Part shown: positions 32,986 to 42,302 of the stretch, piece after piece
How the letters are laid out: the number at the start of each line of letters is the position of its first letter
How positions within the stretch are numbered: position 1 is the first letter of the stretch
Assembly: GCF_013186535.1 (NCBI RefSeq)
Contig: NZ_JABMCZ010000001.1
Span: 1 to 64,000 of the forward strand
Length of the DNA: 64,000 nt
Origin: Nocardia terpenica
GTDB lineage: Bacteria; Actinomycetota; Actinomycetes; Mycobacteriales; Mycobacteriaceae
Direction: 5' to 3'
Position numbers and translations under genes: made by a program
The notes under the pieces: model-generated
The model's input: the letters and a program-made list of their open reading frames with translations, nothing else
Told to the model about the DNA's origin: nothing
Databases searched by the model: none

Positions 32986-34121
32986 GTGGTCGGCCTGAAG
33001 AAGCCGTGGAATGCCATTCCCATGTTCTCCGTTCGAATCGGGTCGATCTGCACAGGATCACCGGCCTCGACCATCTGTCCGTTACCGACGACCATCGCGA
33101 CGTGGCCGTCCCAGATGGCCAGATCGCCGGGCATGAGGTCGCCGGGGCTCACGGGGGCGGCGCCGGCGCTCTGGTCGGCGGCCAGGCGCGGCAGATCGAC
33201 ACCGGCCTGGCCGTAGGCCCACTTGGTGAGGCCGCTGCAGTCCAGCCCGGCGCCGGGGGTGTTGCCGCCCCACACGTAGGGCGTGCCGACGGCGCTGACG
33301 GCCGCCTTCACGGCGGTGGCGGCCTTCGGGTTCGGGGCCTCGACCCGGCTGCCGTCGGGCAGCGTGATCATGACGCCGCCGTGTCGACCCGGCTGGTCAC
33401 CGGTCGTCGACTGCGGTGCGGTGGGGGCGCCGCCGGTGGTGCCGGGCCGCGAGGAGACCACGGCCGCAGCGGGACTCACCAGGGTGCCCATCATCGAGCC
33501 GCCGGTGGACAGGACGCCGCTGAGCAGCGAACCGGCCTGCTGCACCATGCCGCTCGCCACGGGCGCGGCCACGGCGGCGGGGGCCACCGCGGTGGCGGGC
33601 GGGGGAGTGGGCGGCGGCGGGGTGAGCTCGCTCATCGACGCGGTGTGGGTGTCGAGGTCGGAGCGGACCCGGCCGACCACGGCCAGCGCCTGGCCGAAAT
33701 GGTCGATGGCGGAACCGACTACGGTGGCCAGGCCCGGCGGGGTGGTGACGGCCGGGCCGAGCGCGGTCACCGAGTTCACGAACGAGCGCACGATGCCGTC
33801 GAGTTCCTGCTGCCCGGTCCGGACGGTGGCGGCGGCCTGGGTGACCACGTCGGCCATGTCGTTGCCGCGGTCGGAGATGGTGGCCGCGGAGGTCTGCACC
33901 TTCAACGCCTTGTCCATGGCCGCGTCGCCGCCCTGGCTCTGCCAGGCATTGCTGACCTGGTTGATGCTCGCGCTACCGGCCTGATGGATGCCGTCGAGCG
34001 TGGCGGAGGTCCGGCGCAGCGCGTCGGCCGGGCCGTCGCCGGGCAGCACGCCGCTGCCGAAGCTGGTGAGCAGGTCGATCAGCGGCTTGGCGAGGGATTC
34101 GAGGTCGATGACGCCCGTCAT
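32982..34121 (-). CDS. NlpC/P60 peptidoglycan hydrolase with a WXG-like N-terminal domain, probable type VII substrate
   Basis: The 379-residue protein lacks a Sec signal. Residues about 1-160 are helical with WQSQGG near residue 60 in the place of a WXG turn. Residues 165-250 form a Pro/Ala/Ser-rich linker, and residues 255-379 an NlpC/P60 domain with catalytic Cys295 in DCSGL and His340 in DGHVAMV. This layout suggests export through an ESX system, then cleavage of cell-wall peptides. It overlaps the EspC-like gene upstream by four bases. No ESX core gene is in the window. Confidence 0.85.
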   Translation of the reverse strand: MTGVIDLESLAKPLIDLLTSFGSGVLPGDGPADALRRTSATLDGIHQAGSASINQVSNAWQSQGGDAAMDKALKVQTSAATISDRGNDMADVVTQAAATVRTGQQELDGIVRSFVNSVTALGPAVTTPPGLATVVGSAIDHFGQALAVVGRVRSDLDTHTASMSELTPPPPTPPPATAVAPAAVAAPVASGMVQQAGSLLSGVLSTGGSMMGTLVSPAAAVVSSRPGTTGGAPTAPQSTTGDQPGRHGGVMITLPDGSRVEAPNPKAATAVKAAVSAVGTPYVWGGNTPGAGLDCSGLTKWAYGQAGVDLPRLAADQSAGAAPVSPGDLMPGDLAIWDGHVAMVVGNGQMVEAGDPVQIDPIRTENMGMAFHGFFRPTT

Positions 34122-34438
34122 GCCGACTCACCTCCGGTGGCGCGCAGCGCGGCGGCGGAGCCCTGATCGGTCTCGGTGTAGGCGGTGGCCGCGCCGGTCG
34201 CGGCGGCGCCCATGGTGCCCAGTACCGCCGACAGTTCGCCGATGGAGGCGACGTGACCGGCGTGGGCCGCGGCGTACGCGGCGACGAAATCGCCGCCGAC
34301 GAGTCCGAAGATCGGGCCGAGCAGCAGTGGGTCGGCGGCGGCCGCACCGGCTGCGGCGGTGCCCATTTCACCGGCCAGGGTGTCGGCTGTTGCACCGTAG
34401 GCGGCGACGCCCGTGGTGTCGACCGAGATCTTGCCCAT
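34118..34438 (-). CDS. EspC-like type VII secretion-associated protein
   Basis: The 106-residue protein is Ala/Gly-rich and helical. Its N-terminus (KISVDTTGVAAYGATADTLAG) and length fit the family of small ESX-secreted partner proteins related to EspC (PF10824 type). The likely role is a heterodimer partner of the downstream NlpC/P60 protein for secretion. A GGGGGA precedes the ATG at 34438. TTG codons at 34441 and 34444 are less likely starts. It is the first gene of the four-gene operon. Confidence 0.65.
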   Translation of the reverse strand: MGKISVDTTGVAAYGATADTLAGEMGTAAAGAAAADPLLLGPIFGLVGGDFVAAYAAAHAGHVASIGELSAVLGTMGAAATGAATAYTETDQGSAAALRATGGESA

Positions 34439-34582
34439 CAACAATCCCCCATCGTGCTGGTCTCGTGGCAGATTACGTCATACGGGTACTTCGACGCAGG
34501 TGCCACGGGCACGGTTCCACCCACGGGCCGCGAATTCGACCGGCCCGGAGCGCGCACCGGGACAGACCTTATCGTTCCCTGC

Positions 34583-35206
34583 ATGCGCAAGCTCATCGTG
34601 GACCACCCGCTCGCCGCCACCCTTCTGACGACCATGCGGGACGCCCGGACGCCGAACGCGGCGTTCCGGGCGGCCCTGCGCGACCTCACCGGCATCCTGC
34701 TGTACGAGGCGCTGCGCGACGCGCCCATCGCGACCTTCGATGTCGCCACGCCGGTCGCCACCACGCGGGGCACCCGGCTGGCGCACCCGCCGCTGCTGGT
34801 GCCCGTGCTGCGCGCCGGGCTCGGGATGATCGACGCCGCCGGGGAATTGGTCCCGGAGTCGCGCGTCGGCTTCGTCGGCATCGCCCGCGACGAGCGGACC
34901 CACCAGCCGGTCCCGTACATGGAGTCGCTGCCGGAGAACCTGGCCGACCTCCCGGTCTTCGTCCTGGACCCGATGCTGGCCACCGGCGGCTCCATGCTGC
35001 ACACCCTGGAGCTGCTCGCCGCCCGCGGCGCCACCGACATCACCGCCATCTGCGTGGTCGCCGCCCCCGAAGGCGTTGCCACCCTGGAGAACTCGGGCCT
35101 GCCCGTCCGCCTGGTGATCGCCGCCATCGATGCGGGCCTGGACGCCGACGCCTACATCGTCCCCGGCTTGGGCGACGCGGGCGACCGCCAGTTCGGCCCG
35201 CGCTGA
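34583..35206 (+). CDS. upp: uracil phosphoribosyltransferase
   Basis: The 207-residue PRTase makes UMP from uracil and PRPP. VLDPMLATGGSML is the PRPP-binding loop (about residues 131-143), and DAYIVPGLGDAGDRQFG is the uracil-binding C-terminus. The start is the ATG at 34583 (MRKLIVDHPLAATLLT). It is divergent from the type VII-associated operon and convergent with pmmB, with 20 bp between stops. Confidence 0.96.
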   Translation: MRKLIVDHPLAATLLTTMRDARTPNAAFRAALRDLTGILLYEALRDAPIATFDVATPVATTRGTRLAHPPLLVPVLRAGLGMIDAAGELVPESRVGFVGIARDERTHQPVPYMESLPENLADLPVFVLDPMLATGGSMLHTLELLAARGATDITAICVVAAPEGVATLENSGLPVRLVIAAIDAGLDADAYIVPGLGDAGDRQFGPR

Positions 35207-35226
35207 GTAGATCTCCCAGGCAGGCG

Positions 35227-36792
35227 TCAGAGCTTTTCGCAGTACGCGCGCAATTCCGACAACCGCTGGGCGGCAGTGGATTTCGCCCCGGGAAGCGCTT
35301 CGCGCGACGGTACCGGCTCGACCACCTCGAGGTAGCACTTGAGTTTTGGTTCGGTGCCGGAGGGGCGGATCACGATGCGCAGGGACGGGCCCTCGAAAAT
35401 CAGTGCGTCGGTGCGCATCCGGCCGCGGACGCGGGACATGTCGGTGCAGGTGACCGGGATTCCGGCGATGGTGTCGGGCGGGGTGTCGCGCAGGCGGGCG
35501 ACCACCTCCGCCGCGGCCGCCTGGTCGGCCAGTCGCAGCGACACCTGCGCTCCGGCGTGCAGGCCGAATTCGAGCGCGTAGTCGTCGAGGACGTCGAGCG
35601 GGCCGCGGCCCTGCGCCCGCAGCCGGGCGACCAGGTCGGCGGCGGCCACCGCCGCGGAGATGCCGTCCTTGTCGCGCACCGCGTTCGGGTCGACGCAGTG
35701 GCCGATCGCCTCCTCGTACGCGTAGACCAGGCCGTCGCCCGCGCGGGCCAGCCATTTGAAGCCGGTCAGGGTCTCCGCGTAGCGGGCCCCGCGCGCGGCA
35801 GCCAGCTCGCCGAACAGGCGCGAGGACACGATCGTGGTGGCCACCAGCGCGTCCGGCGGCGCGGTGCGCAGCACGTAATCGCCCAGCAGCACCCCGGTTT
35901 CGTCGCCGCGCAGCATGCGCCAGCCGTCCGGGCCGCGCACCCCCAGCGCGCACCGGTCGGCGTCCGGGTCCAGCGCGATCGCCAGATCGGCGTCGACCTT
36001 GTCGGCCAGTGCCAGCAGCAGATCCGAGGCGCCGGGCTCCTCCGGATTGGGGAACGACACCGTCGGGAAGTCCGGGTCCGGCGCGAACTGGTCGATCACC
36101 ACGTGCACATCGGTGAAGCCCGCGGCGTGCAGGGCGGCCACGGCCGGTTCGCCGCCGACGCCGTGCATCGGGGTCAGCGCGATGCGAAGCGCGTCGCGCC
36201 GCACCGGATTCGGGGCCCGGTCCGGCCCGCCCAGCACGGTGGGCAGGGACGCGACGCGCTCCAGATAGCGGCGCGCGATCTCCTCGCCGAGATCGGCGAC
36301 CGAGGCATCGGCGGGCAGCCCGAGCACGTCGGGCGCGGGCGCCGTCGGCAGCGGATCGGCCCGCAGGATCGGCTCCCGCACGGCCTCGATGCGGGACTCG
36401 ATCTCGCTGTCGGCGGGCGGAATCAGCTGCGACCCGCCGTCCAGATACACCTTGTAGCCGTTGTCGTTCGGCGGATTGTGCGAGGCGGTGATCTGCACGC
36501 CCGCCACCGCGCCCAGCTCCCGCACCGCGAACGCCACCACCGGCGTGGGCAGCGGGCGGGGCAGCGGCAGCACCGAGAAACCGGCCGCGGCAAGGACTTC
36601 CGCGGTCGCGGTCGCGAATTCCGCGGAGCCGTGCCGGGCGTCGCGGCCGACGATCACCAGCCCGCCGCCCAAACAGCGCTCACGCAGCCAGTCGGCCAGC
36701 CCCGCGGTAGCCCGCGTCACCGTCCCGACATTCATCCCGTCGGGCCCATCCTGAAGCGGCCCCCGCAGCCCGGCCGTTCCGAATCGCAACAT
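35227..36792 (-). CDS. pmmB: phosphomannomutase / phosphoglucomutase
   Basis: The 521-residue alpha-D-phosphohexomutase has the catalytic phosphoserine motif TASHNPPNDNGYKVY (Ser at about residue 107), the metal site DPDADRCALG, the sugar-binding GDETG-type loop and the phosphate-binding RPSGTEPKLK near the C-terminus. GGGAGG precedes the ATG at 36792. The same frame stays open far upstream only because it runs through the 25-bp repeat array and non-coding sequence opposite deoD. Confidence 0.93.
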   Translation of the reverse strand: MLRFGTAGLRGPLQDGPDGMNVGTVTRATAGLADWLRERCLGGGLVIVGRDARHGSAEFATATAEVLAAAGFSVLPLPRPLPTPVVAFAVRELGAVAGVQITASHNPPNDNGYKVYLDGGSQLIPPADSEIESRIEAVREPILRADPLPTAPAPDVLGLPADASVADLGEEIARRYLERVASLPTVLGGPDRAPNPVRRDALRIALTPMHGVGGEPAVAALHAAGFTDVHVVIDQFAPDPDFPTVSFPNPEEPGASDLLLALADKVDADLAIALDPDADRCALGVRGPDGWRMLRGDETGVLLGDYVLRTAPPDALVATTIVSSRLFGELAAARGARYAETLTGFKWLARAGDGLVYAYEEAIGHCVDPNAVRDKDGISAAVAAADLVARLRAQGRGPLDVLDDYALEFGLHAGAQVSLRLADQAAAAEVVARLRDTPPDTIAGIPVTCTDMSRVRGRMRTDALIFEGPSLRIVIRPSGTEPKLKCYLEVVEPVPSREALPGAKSTAAQRLSELRAYCEKL

Positions 36793-36817
36793 CAGCGATA
36801 CCTCCCTTACAGCAGTT

Positions 36818-37146
36818 CCCGGCCAAAAGCATGCCGGGGCCTTCGTGGGCTGGGTGTGCCGGGGCCTTCGTGGGCTGGGTGTGCCGGGGTGATCGTGGGC
36901 TGGGTGTGCCGGGGTGATCGTGGGCTGGGTGTGCCGGGGTGATCGTGGGCTGGGTGTGCCGGGGTGATCGTGGGCTGGGTGTGCCGGGGTGATCGTGGGC
37001 TGGGTGTGCCGGGGTGATCGTGGGCTGGGTGTGCCGGGGTGATCGTGGGCTGGGTGTGCCGGGATGGTCGTGGGCTGGGTGTGCCGGGGCCATCGTGGAT
37101 TGGATGTGCCGGGGCGATCGTGGATTTGGTGTGCCGGGGCCATTGT
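36818..37146 (+). repeat. head-and-tail palindromic repeat, locus 10: 25-bp tandem array
   Basis: The head (36818-36838; arms CCCGGC/GCCGGG, loop CAAAAGCAT) is followed by about twelve tail units with an exact 25-bp period. Each unit reads GTGCCGGGG, then TGATC or CCTTC, then GTGGGCTGG. Six or more central units are identical, the most homogeneous tail in the window. The unit keeps the head's CCGGGG arm. The array lies between deoD and pmmB, both on the minus strand. Confidence 0.92.
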
Positions 37147-37157
37147 GGGTTCGGTGG

Positions 37158-37937
37158 TTAGGCGCGTTCTAGGATGCCGCGTAGTAGCTTGCCCAGGCGG
37201 GGGGCGGCGGCCTTGCCTTCGGCGAGTACTTCGGCGTGCGATAGATGGGCGCCGGTTACTCCGGCGGCCAGGTTGGTGACCAGGGAGATGCCCAGGACGC
37301 GTGCGCCGAGGGCGCGGCAGGCGATGGCCTCCAGGACCGTCGACATGCCTACCAGGTCGGCGCCCAGGGTGGCGAACATGCGGATCTCGGCGGGGGTTTC
37401 GTATTGCGGGCCGTGCAGGCCTACGTATACGCCCTCGGTCAGGCGGGAGTCGACCTCGTGGGCGAGCTTGCGCAGCTGCGGATCCCACGCGTCGACCAGG
37501 TCCACGAAGGTGGCGCCGACCAGGGGCGTGTGCCCGGTCAGGTTGATGTGGTCGCTGATCAGCACCGGCTCGCCGACCTGCAACCCGGCCCGGATACCGC
37601 CCGCCGCATTGGTGAGCAGCACCGTGTCGGCGCCGGCCGCGATGGCCGAGCGCACCCCGTGCACCACCTGGGCGGGCTCGTGGCCCTCGTACAGATGCTG
37701 GCGGCCCATCATCAACAGCACGGGTGTGTCGTTCACGCGCACCGAGTGCACGGTGCCCTGATGTCCCTGCGCGGTCGGCGCCCCGAACCCCGGCAGCTCC
37801 GACATCGGCACCGACACCGACGGCGTGCCGATCTCGGCCGCCGCCTCCTGCCATCCCGATCCGAGCACCACCGCGATGCGGTGACGCGACACTCCGGTAC
37901 GTTCGGCGATCGCCTGGGCGGCCTGTTCGGCAAGCAT
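37158..37937 (-). CDS. deoD: purine nucleoside phosphorylase
   Basis: The 259-residue enzyme is the trimeric (PNP/MTAP-like) type acting on inosine and guanosine. It has the phosphate-binding VVLGSGW, GRQHLYEGHEP, LLTNAAGGIR and the purine-site HGPQYETPAEIRMF. The gene name follows the mycobacterial usage. The ATG at 37937 is the start. It links with add and pmmB, which handles the sugar phosphate. It is divergent from rnz by 63 bp. Confidence 0.95.
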   Translation of the reverse strand: MLAEQAAQAIAERTGVSRHRIAVVLGSGWQEAAAEIGTPSVSVPMSELPGFGAPTAQGHQGTVHSVRVNDTPVLLMMGRQHLYEGHEPAQVVHGVRSAIAAGADTVLLTNAAGGIRAGLQVGEPVLISDHINLTGHTPLVGATFVDLVDAWDPQLRKLAHEVDSRLTEGVYVGLHGPQYETPAEIRMFATLGADLVGMSTVLEAIACRALGARVLGISLVTNLAAGVTGAHLSHAEVLAEGKAAAPRLGKLLRGILERA

Positions 37938-38000
37938 GCGGCCCACGATAGTTGGCCGGGCGCGGTGGCGTATCCCACGGGCCGGGGCAGGATAGGGGCC

Positions 38001-38909
38001 GTGCGTGAACTCGTCGTCCTCGGGACCGCCAGTCAGGTGCCCACCCGTCAGCGCAACCACAACGGTTATCTGCTGCGGTGGGACAACGAAGGATTGCTGT
38101 TCGATCCGGGGGAGGGGACGCAGCGGCAGATGCTGTTCGCCGGGGTGTCCGCCACCGGCATCACCCGGATCTGCATCACTCATTTCCACGGCGATCACTG
38201 CCTGGGCCTGTCCGGAATCATCGCGCGGCTCAACCTCGATCGGGTGCCGCACGCGGTCGATGTGTGCTTCCCGGCCTCGGGCCGCGTGTTCTACGAGCGG
38301 CTGCGCGATGTGGTCCCGTGGTTCCCGGGACTGCGCGAGCGGCCCGTCGCCGAACCGGGGCCGATCCCGCTGGCGGGAGTGCCGTTCACGCTTGAGGCGG
38401 TGCCGCTGTCGCATCGCATCGATACCTTCGGCTACCGGCTCGTCGAACCGGACGGGCGGCGGATGCTGCCGGATCGGCTGGCGCACTTCGGGATCGCCGG
38501 ACGCGATGTCGGAATCCTGCAGCGCGAGGGCGCATTACGGCTCGCCGACGGCCGCACGGTCGCGCTCGCCGAGGTCTCGGCCGTGCGGCGGGGCCAGCGC
38601 TTCGCCTTCGTCATGGACACCCGGATGTGTTCCGGCGTCGAGGAATTGGCGCAGGACGCCGACATGCTGGTGATCGAGTCCACCTTCCTCGACGACGACG
38701 CCGACCTGGCCCACGAGTTCGGCCATCTCACCGCGGGCCAGGCCGCCCGGGTGGCCGCCGACGCCGGGGTGCGCACGCTGGTGCTCACCCATTTCTCCCA
38801 GCGCTATCGCGACCTGGAGGGCCACCGCGTCGAGGCGCGCAAGTATTTCGACGGTGAACTCGTGGTGGCCGAGGATCTCATGCGCGTCCCGGTTCCGACT
38901 CGGCGGTAA
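38001..38909 (+). CDS. rnz: ribonuclease Z
   Basis: The 302-residue metallo-beta-lactamase-fold endonuclease matures tRNA 3' ends. It has the zinc motif HFHGDH (residues about 54-59), the RNase Z start LVVLGTASQVPT, PGEGTQRQM, VMDTRMC and a late LTHFSQRY histidine. The GTG at 38001 fits the conserved N-terminus. Confidence 0.94.
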   Translation: MRELVVLGTASQVPTRQRNHNGYLLRWDNEGLLFDPGEGTQRQMLFAGVSATGITRICITHFHGDHCLGLSGIIARLNLDRVPHAVDVCFPASGRVFYERLRDVVPWFPGLRERPVAEPGPIPLAGVPFTLEAVPLSHRIDTFGYRLVEPDGRRMLPDRLAHFGIAGRDVGILQREGALRLADGRTVALAEVSAVRRGQRFAFVMDTRMCSGVEELAQDADMLVIESTFLDDDADLAHEFGHLTAGQAARVAADAGVRTLVLTHFSQRYRDLEGHRVEARKYFDGELVVAEDLMRVPVPTRR

Positions 38910-38930
38910 CTTAGGGCATATTCTCTGGCC

Positions 38931-39632
38931 ATGCCGTATTTGGAACGTGACGGGGACGTGTTCGTCCTCTACCTCGGCAACGAGGGCCAGACCGACAACG
39001 AGAACCGCTTCCATCCCGACTGGATCGACGCATTCCACGGCCTGCTGGACGAGGTGGAGGGCTCGGAAGGCCCCGCTGCCCTGGTCACCGTGGCGACCGG
39101 CAAGTTCTACAGCAACGGCCTCGACACCGACTGGCTGTTCGCCAACTTCGACAAGAACTGCTGGTACCTGGACCGGGTGCACACCCTCTACACCCGGCTG
39201 CTGACCTTCCCGATGGCGACCGTCGCGGCCGTCAACGGTCACGCCTTCGGCGCGGGCGCGATGCTCGCCCTCTCCCACGACTTCCGGGTCATGCGGGCCG
39301 ACCGCGGCTACTGGTGCCTGCCCGAGGTACACCTGGGCATGCCGTTCACCGTCGCGATGAACGCCCTGGTGACCGGGCGGCTCACCAACCAGGTCGCGGT
39401 GGAGGCCATGACCACCGGCCGCCGCTACGGCGCCGACGACGCCATCGCCGCGGCCATCGTCGACGACAAGGCCGAGGCCGACCAGGTGCTGGCGGCCGCG
39501 GTGGCCCGCGCGGCGGCGCTGGCCGGCAACCGCAAACCCAACCTGCCGGTCATCAAGCGCGCCCTGCATGCCCGCACGCTGGAGGGGCTGGCGGTGGTCA
39601 CCACCGAGGAGAACCTGGCGTTCGCGCCCTGA
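38931..39632 (+). CDS. enoyl-CoA hydratase/isomerase family protein
   Basis: The 233-residue crotonase-fold protein resembles the short enoyl-CoA delta-isomerase-like group. The first oxyanion loop is TGKFYSNGLD and the second VNGHAFGAGAMLALSHDFRVM. The catalytic glutamate pair of true hydratases is not evident; PEVHLGMPF holds one glutamate. Isomerase or another crotonase role is possible. It lies 21 bp after rnz. Confidence 0.85.
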   Translation: MPYLERDGDVFVLYLGNEGQTDNENRFHPDWIDAFHGLLDEVEGSEGPAALVTVATGKFYSNGLDTDWLFANFDKNCWYLDRVHTLYTRLLTFPMATVAAVNGHAFGAGAMLALSHDFRVMRADRGYWCLPEVHLGMPFTVAMNALVTGRLTNQVAVEAMTTGRRYGADDAIAAAIVDDKAEADQVLAAAVARAAALAGNRKPNLPVIKRALHARTLEGLAVVTTEENLAFAP

Positions 39633-39677
39633 TAACCCGATACCTGCCGCGGCGCCCGCAGTGCAACACTGTGTGCC

Positions 39678-40922
39678 ATGCCACCCAGCGGCGATGATCG
39701 GACGAATGGGCACCAGGGCGCGTTGGCGCCCGCGGATCCGGCGCTGGTCGCCGCCGCCGATCGGGGGATCGGCGCGGCGGCCGGCGAACTACTCGGGCTC
39801 GCGCGGTCCATCCACGCCGAGCCCGAACTGGCCTTCGCGGAAACCCGCAGCGTCGCAAAGATTCTGGCCCCGCTTCGGGAGCGCGGCTTCGAGATCCGCA
39901 CCCCCGTGGCCGATCTGGACACCGCCTTCACCGCCACCTACGGCAGCGGCGAGTTGGTGGTGGGAATCTGCGCCGAGTACGACGCGTTGCCAGAGATCGG
40001 GCATGCCTGCGGGCACAACCTGATCGCCGCGTCGGCGGTGGGTGCCGCGCTGGGCCTGGCCGAGGTGGCCGATGCGTGCGGCATCACCGTGACGGTGTTC
40101 GGCACGCCGGCCGAGGAAAGCGGGGGTGGCAAGGTATTGATGCTGGAGCGAGGCGTTTTCGACGGCGTCGGCATGGCCATGATGGTGCATCCGGGGCCGG
40201 TCGACATCGCCGGCGCGTATTCGCTGGCACTGGCCGACTGGTCGATTCTGTTCCACGGCCGCGAGGCGCATGCCAGCGCCGCGCCCGAACAAGGGCGAAA
40301 CGCCGCAGATGCCATGACCGTCGCCCAAGTTGCGTTAGGTTTGCTGAGGCAGCATCTCCACCCAGGTCAGCAACTCCACGGTATAGTCAAGACGGGTGGC
40401 GTCGCCCCCAACATAGTCCCCGGACGTGCGGAACTGCTGTATTACCTACGGGCAGTCGACTCCGCATCCCTCGACGATCTGATGCGACGGGCATCGGCAT
40501 GCTTCGAGGCCGGAGCGTTGGCAACCGGATGCACACACGAAATCCGGACGCTGGCGCCCACGTACACCGAGCTCACGCCCGACCCCGCACTCCTGAGTGC
40601 GTATCGAGAGCAGATCGTCGGCCTGGGACGGGTGCCGCTCGCGCAGGAGCTGGAAGCAGCCCGCCCGCTGGGCAGCACCGATATGGGCAACGTCACGAAT
40701 GTCATCCCGGGCATTCACCCGGTGATCGGCATCGAGGCCGGGGGTGCGGTGACGCATCAGCCGGAGTTCGCGGCCGCATGTGTGGGCGAATCCGCGGACC
40801 GTGCGGTGAAAGATGGGGCTACAGCCATGGCGCGTACTGCGATACAGATTGCGGGCGACCAATTTCACAGGGACAGGTTGTTGGAGCGCAGCCTGCGACA
40901 GCGACAGGAGGACATTCGGTGA
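39678..40922 (+). CDS. amiB1: M20 family amidohydrolase (AmiB1-like)
   Basis: The 414-residue peptidase-family protein has ICAEYDALPEIGHACGHN (metal ligand His and the catalytic region) and TPAEESGGGK (Glu-Glu), with a late ligand in VTHQPEFA. It is of the p-aminobenzoyl-glutamate hydrolase/aminoacylase type (PepM20D). The substrate is unknown. It is coupled to the next M20 gene by a GTGA overlap. The start is the ATG at 39678. Confidence 0.88.
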   Translation: MPPSGDDRTNGHQGALAPADPALVAAADRGIGAAAGELLGLARSIHAEPELAFAETRSVAKILAPLRERGFEIRTPVADLDTAFTATYGSGELVVGICAEYDALPEIGHACGHNLIAASAVGAALGLAEVADACGITVTVFGTPAEESGGGKVLMLERGVFDGVGMAMMVHPGPVDIAGAYSLALADWSILFHGREAHASAAPEQGRNAADAMTVAQVALGLLRQHLHPGQQLHGIVKTGGVAPNIVPGRAELLYYLRAVDSASLDDLMRRASACFEAGALATGCTHEIRTLAPTYTELTPDPALLSAYREQIVGLGRVPLAQELEAARPLGSTDMGNVTNVIPGIHPVIGIEAGGAVTHQPEFAAACVGESADRAVKDGATAMARTAIQIAGDQFHRDRLLERSLRQRQEDIR

Positions 40923-42250
40923 GCACAACCGGCCGGTCTCCGCGGACGACGGGCCCGGAGGCGGCAGCTTGCGTCACCACGGAGGGACCCGGGAACGCCG
41001 TCTCGAGCGCGGCGCGGACGGGGCCGCGGACCGCGGCGTGCGTCGGCGCCGAGGGCACGGAATCTCCCACGGAGGAGGACCCGGCCTCGAACGCCGCGCG
41101 CGCCACCGTGGAGAAGTGGCTGAGCGAGCACGGCGAGGACCTGATCGGGTGGCGGCGGCACATCCACGCCAACCCGGAGCTGTCCCGCGCGGAGTTCGCC
41201 ACCACCGAATTCATCGAATCCTGGCTGGTCAAAGCCGGATTGGAGCCGCGCAAACTGCCGACCGGCGCCGGCTTGATCTGCGATATCGGCCCGGAGGGGC
41301 CGCGCATCGGGCTGCGCGCCGACATGGACGCGCTACCGCTGCAGGAGTACACCGGGCGGCCGTTCGCCTCCACCGTGCCCGGCGTGTCGCACGCCTGCGG
41401 GCACGACGCCCACACCGCCATCCTGCTCGGCACCGCCCTGGCGCTGGCCGAGGTGCCGGAGCTGCCGGTGGGGGTGCGGCTGGTGTTCCAGCACGCCGAG
41501 GAGGTCATGCCCGGCGGCGCCATCGACATGGTCGCGGCGGGCGCGATGGCGGACGTCTCGCGCATGTTCGCGCTGCACTGCGATCCGCGGCTGGAGGTCG
41601 GCCGGGTCGGCGTCCGGGTCGGCCCGATCACCTCGGCCGCCGATACCGTTGAGCTGGTGCTGGATTCGCCCGGCGGGCACACCTCCCGCCCGCACCTGAC
41701 CAGCGACCTGGTGTACGCCATCGGCACCGTCATCACCGGGCTGCCCGGCATGCTGAGCCGCCGCATCGATCCGCGCACCAGCACCGTGATGGTGTGGGGC
41801 GCGGTGTCGGCGGGCAAGGCGCCCAACGCGATTCCGCAGACCGGCATGCTCACCGGCACCGTCCGCACCGGCGACCACGCGACCTGGTCGCTGCTCGAGC
41901 CGATGGTGCGCGAGATCGTGGACGGGCTGCTCGCCCCGACCGGCGTGCGATACCAGCTCAACTACAAGCGCGGCGTGCCGCCGGTGGTCAACGAGGAGCA
42001 GGCCACCCGCATGCTGGAGAACGCCATCCGCGCACTCGGCCCCGACGCACTGTCGGACACCCCGCAATCCGGTGGCGGCGAAGATTTCTCGTGGTACCTG
42101 GAGGAGGTGCCCGGCGCCATGGCCCGCCTCGGTGTGTGGTCGGGCGAGGGCGACCAGCTGGACCTGCACCAGCCGACCTTCGACATCGACGAGCGCGCAC
42201 TGAGCGTCGGCGTGCGCGTCATGACCAATGTGGTGCTGGGGGCGCGCTAG
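40919..42250 (+). CDS. amiA1: M20 family amidohydrolase (AmiA1-like) with a low-complexity N-terminal extension
   Basis: The 443-residue protein has LRADMDALPLQE, HACGHDAHTAILLG, FQHAEEVMPGGA, GGHTSRPH and GGGEDFSWY, the full metal and catalytic set of aminoacylase/hippurate-hydrolase-like M20D enzymes. The first 60 or so residues are an Ala/Thr/Gly-rich stretch with a crude repeat (GP-AACV--EG twice). They are outside the usual domain, so the true start might lie later. The GTG at 40919 overlaps the previous stop. Confidence 0.88.
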   Translation: MSTTGRSPRTTGPEAAACVTTEGPGNAVSSAARTGPRTAACVGAEGTESPTEEDPASNAARATVEKWLSEHGEDLIGWRRHIHANPELSRAEFATTEFIESWLVKAGLEPRKLPTGAGLICDIGPEGPRIGLRADMDALPLQEYTGRPFASTVPGVSHACGHDAHTAILLGTALALAEVPELPVGVRLVFQHAEEVMPGGAIDMVAAGAMADVSRMFALHCDPRLEVGRVGVRVGPITSAADTVELVLDSPGGHTSRPHLTSDLVYAIGTVITGLPGMLSRRIDPRTSTVMVWGAVSAGKAPNAIPQTGMLTGTVRTGDHATWSLLEPMVREIVDGLLAPTGVRYQLNYKRGVPPVVNEEQATRMLENAIRALGPDALSDTPQSGGGEDFSWYLEEVPGAMARLGVWSGEGDQLDLHQPTFDIDERALSVGVRVMTNVVLGAR

Positions 42251-42265
42251 GCGCGGCGACGAACG

Positions 42266-42300
42266 CGAGCCCGGGTGCACCGTACGGTGTCCCGGGCTCG
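42266..42300. terminator. bidirectional hairpin terminator between amiA1 and the cyclotransferase-like gene
   Basis: CGAGCCCGGG (42266-42275) pairs with CCCGGGCTCG (42291-42300), and the inner CACCGTACGGTG extends the stem. Together they form a long hairpin between the two converging stops. Confidence 0.8.
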
Positions 42301-42302
42301 TC

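Noticed and set aside
36839..37146. CRISPR array
   Set aside because: It is an exact 25-bp tandem repeat with no spacers. It belongs to the head-and-tail family.
35227..37854. An 875-residue fusion form of PmmB
   Set aside because: The extra 354 codons pass through the 25-bp array and the antisense of deoD. The conserved N-terminus (MLRFGTAGLRG) and a GGGAGG site show the start at 36792.
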